A stretch of DNA of 64,000 nt. Source: Sapria himalayana (taxonomy: Eukaryota; Streptophyta; Magnoliopsida; Malpighiales; Rafflesiaceae). The position numbers and the translations under genes were made by a program. Where the stretch lies: positions 1 through 64,000 of the forward strand of contig JAREIK010017241.1 in the NCBI GenBank assembly GCA_029783825.1, written 5' to 3'. How positions within the stretch are numbered: the stretch's first letter is position 1; every line of letters starts with the position of its first letter. The notes under the pieces are model-generated. The model saw only the letters and a program-made list of their open reading frames with translations. It made no database searches and was not told where the DNA came from. Of this stretch, positions 57,944 to 64,000 are shown one piece after another.

Positions 57944-60900
57944 ATATAAAGTTAAATCAGTAAACTCCTAAACACCATAATGCCTAAATACATAAACCAT
58001 TAAACCGCTAAATACTACTTAAAATTAATAAATTATTTTTTAATGCTATTTATTATATTTTTAAATATTCATTTTAATTATTTATTAGTGTATTTATTTA
58101 GAAATATTTATTAAAAAATAAATTATGCGTGGGACAAATATAATTATAATAATATATTATTTATCTAATAAAAATATGTGTATATTAAAGAAGTATAAAT
58201 TTAAAAATTAAAAATTATTATCAAGTAATATAAGTTAATTTAATTTTGAATCAATTTGGGTTTTGTAAATATTTTTTAATTAATATCTATCTTAATATTA
58301 ATAGTTTATAAATTTAATTTTTGATCAATATTATAATATCTATCAATAAAATTATTTATATTAAATTTATATGATATATAATTATTAATATTATTATAAC
58401 AAAATATTCTTTTAAAATTTTAAAAAATTTTAAATATTATTATATTTTCAAAGGTTATAACCTATGAAAATTAGAAAAAATTACAAATTTTTTTTTGTTA
58501 TTTTATTGTTTAAATAAAACATATAAACTACTAAATGCCTAAAAACATAAATTGCTAAACTCCTAAACGACAATACCTTTAAATACTTAAACTATTAAAC
58601 ATGTGTAGATTAATAAAAAATCATAAATCTCAATTTAATTTGTATTAAGTATAATTTTTAATTTTTATTTTAATTATTTATCAGTTTAATTTTATAGAAA
58701 TATTAATTATAAAATAAATTATTATTGTGACAGATGTAATTTAAATAATTAATTTTTCATCAAAAGAAATATATATCCTTATAAAAAGAGGCATAATTTT
58801 AAAAACAAATATTAATTATTTAGTAATATATTTTATTTTTATTTTGAATCATTTTAGTTTTGAAATTATATTTTAATTTACCTCATTCTTATTAATAATA
58901 GTTTATTAATTTTTTATTGATAATTATTATAATATCTATTAAAAAAATTATTTATATTGAGTTTACATTATATATAATTAATAAGATTATTATTACTGAA
59001 TATTATATTCACATTTAAAAATAAGTAAAAATTATTATAATTTTAAAGGTTATAACCTTCAAAAATTAAAAAAAAATCAAAAAATTTAATTTTTTATTTT
59101 TTCATTCTTAAAATAAAAACTATAAATCACTAAAGGCCTAAACACTTAAATTACTAAACCCCAAAACACCTAAATACTTAAACCATTAAACTATATATCC
59201 TGAATAATAAATAATAAATCTCTATTTTATTTGTATTCATTATAATTTTAAATATTCATTTTTATTATTTATTAGTTTATTTTTATAGAATTATAAATTA
59301 AAAATAAATTATGAGGATGACAAATATAATTTAAATAATCTACTTTTAATAACAAAAAATATAAACTTATAAAAAGAAGCAAAACATCAAAGAAAGTATT
59401 ATTTAGTAATATATTTTACTTTGATTTTGAATAAATTTATGTTTTGCAAATATATTTAAAATAATATCTATCTTATTAATAATAGTTTATTAATTTATTT
59501 TTTGATCTTTAATATAATATATTTCAATACAATTGTTTATATTGAATTTACATGATATATAATTATTAAGATTATCATAACTAAATATAGTATTCACATA
59601 TAATAAAATTTAAAAATTGTTATATTTTCAAAGTTTATAACCTTCAAAAATGAGAAAAAAAACAAAAATAATTTTTTTGTTATATCATTGTTTAAATAAA
59701 ATATATAAAACATTAAATGCCTAAATACATAAATAACTAAACCCCTAAACCCCGAAGCACCTAAATACTCTAACCTTTAAACTTGTAAACCTTAAATATA
59801 ATTTAAATAATTTATAGAAATATTAATTACAAAATAAATTATGAGTGATACAAATATAATTTAAATAATATATTTTTCATCAAAAAAGCATATAAGCTTA
59901 TAAAATGATGCAACAATTAAAAAAATTATTATTTAGTAATAAATTTTACTTTGATTTTGAATCATTTTAGGGTTTTTAATTATATTTTAATTTATATCTA
60001 TCATATTAATAATAGTTTTTAAATTTATTTTTTGATAATTGATGTAATATCTATCAATAAAATTGTTTATATTTAGTTTATATTATATATAGTTATAATA
60101 ATTATTATTACTAAATATTGTATTCACATTTTTAAAAAATTTTAAAATTAATATATTTTCAAAAGTTATGACCTTAGAAAATTTGAAAAAATATCAAAAA
60201 TAAATTTTTTGTTATTTCATTATTTGAATAAAACTAATAAACCATTAAATCCCTAAATACTTAAATCAATAACTTCTAAATCTCGAAAACCCTAAATAGA
60301 TAAATTTTTAAAACAGGTATATCCTAAATAATAAATAATAAATCTCATTTTTTTTCATTATAATTTTAAATATTCATTTTAATTATTTATTTGTTTATTT
60401 TTGTATAAATATTAAAAACAAAATAAATTATAAGTTAGAAAAATATAATTTATATATATTATTTTTCAACAAAAAAATATAGATAAACTTATTAAAAGAA
60501 GAAAAAAATTAAAAACAAAAAATTATTATATAGTAATATATTTTACTTTGTTTCTTAATCATTTTAGGTTTTGTAATTATATTTTAATTGATATCTAACT
60601 TATTAATAATAGATTATTAATTTATTTTTTGATCATTATTAGAATATTTATCAATAAAAATGTTTATATTGAATTTATATGATATATAAATTTAATAATT
60701 ATTATAACTCAATATTGTATTCACTTTTGAAAAAAATATTAAAATTATTATATTTTCAAAGATTATAACATTTGAAAATGTCATAAAATAAAAAAAATAA
60801 TAAATCATAAATCTCATTTTAATTTTTATTAAGTATAATTTTAAATTTTTATTTTAATTATTTATCAGTTTATTTTTATAGAAATATTAATTACTAAATA

Positions 60901-63900
60901 AATTATTAGTGACACAGATCTAATTTAAATAATTTATTTTTTATCAAAAATAATATATATGCTTATAAAAAGAGCCAGAATTAAAAAAAAATTATTATTT
61001 TGTAATATATTTTATTTTGATTTTGAATCATTTTAGTTTTTACAATTATATTTTAATTTATATCATTCTTATTAATAATAGTTTATTAATTTTTTATTGA
61101 TCATTATTATAATATCTATTAATAAAATTATTTATATTGAGATTACATTATATATAATTATTAAGAATATTATAACTAAATATTATATTAACATTTAAAA
61201 AAAATTAAAAATTATTATATTATCGAAGGTTATCACCTTCGAAAATTAAAAAAATCAAAAAATTTAATTTTTTATTTTTTCATTCTTTAAATAAAAACTA
61301 TAAAGCACTAAAGTCCTAAACACTTAAATCACTATACCCCAAAACACCTAAATACTTAAACCATTAAACTAGTATATCCTGAATAATAAATAATAAATCA
61401 AAATTTTATTTCTATTCATTATAATTTTAAAAATCATTTTAATTATTTATTAGTTTATTTTTATAGAATTATAAATTACAAAATAAATTATGTGGAAGAC
61501 AAATATAATTTAAATAATTTACTTTTAATAACAAAAAATATAAACTTATAAAAGAAGAAAAACATCAAAAAAATTATAATTTAGTATTATATATTAATTG
61601 ATTTTGAATAAATTTATCTTTTGTAATTATATTTTAAAAAATATCTATCTTATTAATAATAGTTTATTAATTTATTTTTTGATCATTAATATAATATCTT
61701 TCAATATAATTGTTTATATTGAATTAACATGATATATAATTATTAAGATTATCATAACTAAATATAGTATTCACATATAAAAAAATTTAAAAATTGTTAT
61801 ATCTTCAAAGGTTATAACCTTCAAAAATGAGAAAAAATAACAAAAATAAATTTTTTTTATATCATTGTTTAAATAAAACTTATAAACCATTAAATGCCTA
61901 AATTCATAAATCTTTAAACTCCTAAACCAAAAAGTCCCTAAATACCTAAACCTTTAAACTCGTAAACCTTAAATATAATTTAAATAATTTATAGAAATAT
62001 GAATTACAAAATAAATTATGAGTAACAAATATAATTTAAATAATATATTTTTCATCAAAAAAAAATATAAGCTTATAAAATGATGCAACAACTAAAAAAA
62101 ATTATTATTTAGTAATAAATTGTACTTTGATTTTGAATCATTTTAGTTTTTTTAATTATATTTTAATTTATATCTATCATATTAATAATAGTTTATTAAT
62201 TTATTTTTTAATAATTGATGTAATATTTATCAATAAAATTGTTTATATTTATTTTATATTATATATAGTTATATTAATAATTATTACTAAATATTGTATT
62301 CACATTTTTAAAAAATTTTAGAATTATTATATTTTCAAATGTTATGACATTTGAAAATTTGAAAAAATATCAAAAATAAATTTTTTGCTATTTAATTATT
62401 TAAATAAAAGCTATAAACCATTAAATGCCTGAATATTTAAATGAATAACTTCTAAATCTCGAAAACCCTAAATAGATAAATTTTTTAAACAGGTATATCC
62501 TAAATAATAAATCTCATTTTTTTTCATTATAATTTTAAATATTTATTTTAATTATTTATTTGTTTATTTTTGTATAAATATTAAAAACAAAATAGATTAT
62601 AAGTTAGAAAAATATAATTTATATATATTATTTTTCAACAAAAAAATATAGATAAACTTATTATTAGAAGAAAAAAATTAAAAACAAAAAATTATTATAT
62701 AGTAATATATTTTACTTTCTTTCTTAATCATTTTAGGTTTTGTAATTATATTTTAATTGATATCTAACTTATTAATAATAGATTATTAATTTATTTTTTG
62801 ATCATTATTAGAATATTTATAAATAAAAATGTTTATATTGAATTTATATGAAATATAAATTTAATAATTATTATAACTCAATATTGTATTCACTTTTGAA
62901 AAAAATATTAAAATTATTATATTTTCAAAGATTATAACATTTGAAAATGTGATAAAACAAAAAAAAATATTTATTTTTATTATTTCATTATTTAAATAAA
63001 ACCTATAAATCACTAAATGCCTAAACACTTAAATTACTAAACTATAAAATCCCGATACCCTTATATAGATAATCATTTAAATGGGTATCCCCTAAATAAT
63101 AATTAATAAATCTCATTTTTATTTGTTTTCATTTTAATTTAAAAAATTCATTTTGATTGTTTAGTTTTTTATTGATATATATATATATTAATTATAAAAT
63201 AAATTATGAGTTAAAAATATAATTTATAAAAATTATTTTTAATCAAAAAATAGATAAGCTTATAAAAATAATAAAAATTTAAAAAGAAATAATTATAATT
63301 AAGTAATATATTTTGCTTTGCTTATGAATCATTTTAGGTTTTGATATTATATTTTAAGTAATATCAATCTTATTCATAATAAATTTTTAATTTATTTTTT
63401 GATAATTATTAGAATATCTATTAATAAAATTGTTTATATTGAATTTATATGGTATATAATTATTATAATTATTATAAATAAGTATTTATTTACTTTTTGA
63501 AAAAAAATTTAAAATTATTATATTTTCAAAGGTTATAACCTTTGAAAATATCAAAAAATAATAAAAATAATTTTTTTTTTATTTTTTATATAAAAACTAT
63601 AAACCACTAAATGAATACGTAGTTAAATCAGTAAACTCCTAAACCCCATAATGCCTAAATACATAAACAATTAAACTTCTATATAATACTTAATAATGAA
63701 TAAATCTAATTTTTATTTCTATTTATTATAATTTTAAATATTCATTTTAATTATTTATTAGTTTATTTTTATAGAAATATTTATTACAAAATTAAGTATG
63801 AGTAGGAGAAATATAATTTAATTAATTTATTTTTAATAAAAAAATATACAAATATAAAAGAAGGAAAAATTTAAAAATTAAAAATTATTATCCAGTAATA

Positions 63901-64000
63901 TATTTTATTTTAATTTTGAATCAATTTGGGTTTTGTAAATATTTTTTAATTAATATCTATCTTTTTATTAATAGATTATTAATTTAATTTTTGATCATTT
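57944..64000 (-). repeat. AT-rich satellite array, right block (distal)
   Basis: Palindrome positions near 58453, 59047, 59630, 60167, 60760, 61224, 61810, 62337, 62930 and 63523. Four monomer types recur in the same order at 59047-61223 and from 61224 on, and the stretch at about 60350-60780 closely matches 62518-62945, about 2.17 kb apart. This is a higher-order arrangement. The array continues beyond the right edge. Confidence 0.93.

Overview
This window looks like nuclear DNA of a flowering plant. It holds spliced exons with plant-type GT/AG junctions, Ac-type hAT transposons with 8-bp target duplications, a tRNA-derived SINE, degenerate TTTAGGG-type motifs and long AT-rich satellite arrays. 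The lineage cannot be fixed from the sequence. There is no intact gene in the window: every recognisable coding region is interrupted, and most ORFs longer than 60 codons are chance frames in repeats.

Layout. (1) 1-4015 is the edge of a roughly 600-bp AT-rich satellite. (2) 4016-9765 is mixed unique and mobile-element DNA ending in the 3' exons of a NOL10-like gene on the minus strand. (3) 9766-24062 carries the rest of that gene, again on the minus strand, with introns full of small hAT elements, dispersed repeats and a recent 221-bp tandem duplication. (4) 24063-30265 is AT-rich DNA with microsatellites, GAGCTC-rich islands and a 310-bp inverted pair (26658-26967 and 29956-30265). (5) 30267 to about 40050 is an inverted copy of 9765-1, so the window is built on a giant inverted duplication with arms of at least 9.8 kb. 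(6) 36068-64000 is a long satellite array in the opposite orientation, interrupted at 50734-57935 by an hAT element that itself contains a second hAT element (51562-55016).

The main gene content was found by following splice junctions rather than ORFs. Sixteen exons of NOL10 (nucleolar WD40/NUC153 protein, yeast Enp2, Arabidopsis EDA7) run from about 24062 down to 7689. The right arm holds a second, 3'-only copy (last five exons) on the plus strand. Both copies are dead, and their lesions in the shared exons differ, so the shared part was probably intact when the duplication formed.

The most unusual signal is in the satellite. Nearly every monomer carries, at a fixed place, a palindrome centred on GGTTATAACC that reaches 28-42 bp of perfect symmetry. 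Several monomers carry matching substitutions in both half-sites, as if the symmetry itself were maintained. The same monomers contain a telomere-like stretch with a 7-8 nt rhythm and are arranged in higher-order units. I see no CRISPR array, organellar gene, virus or rRNA gene.
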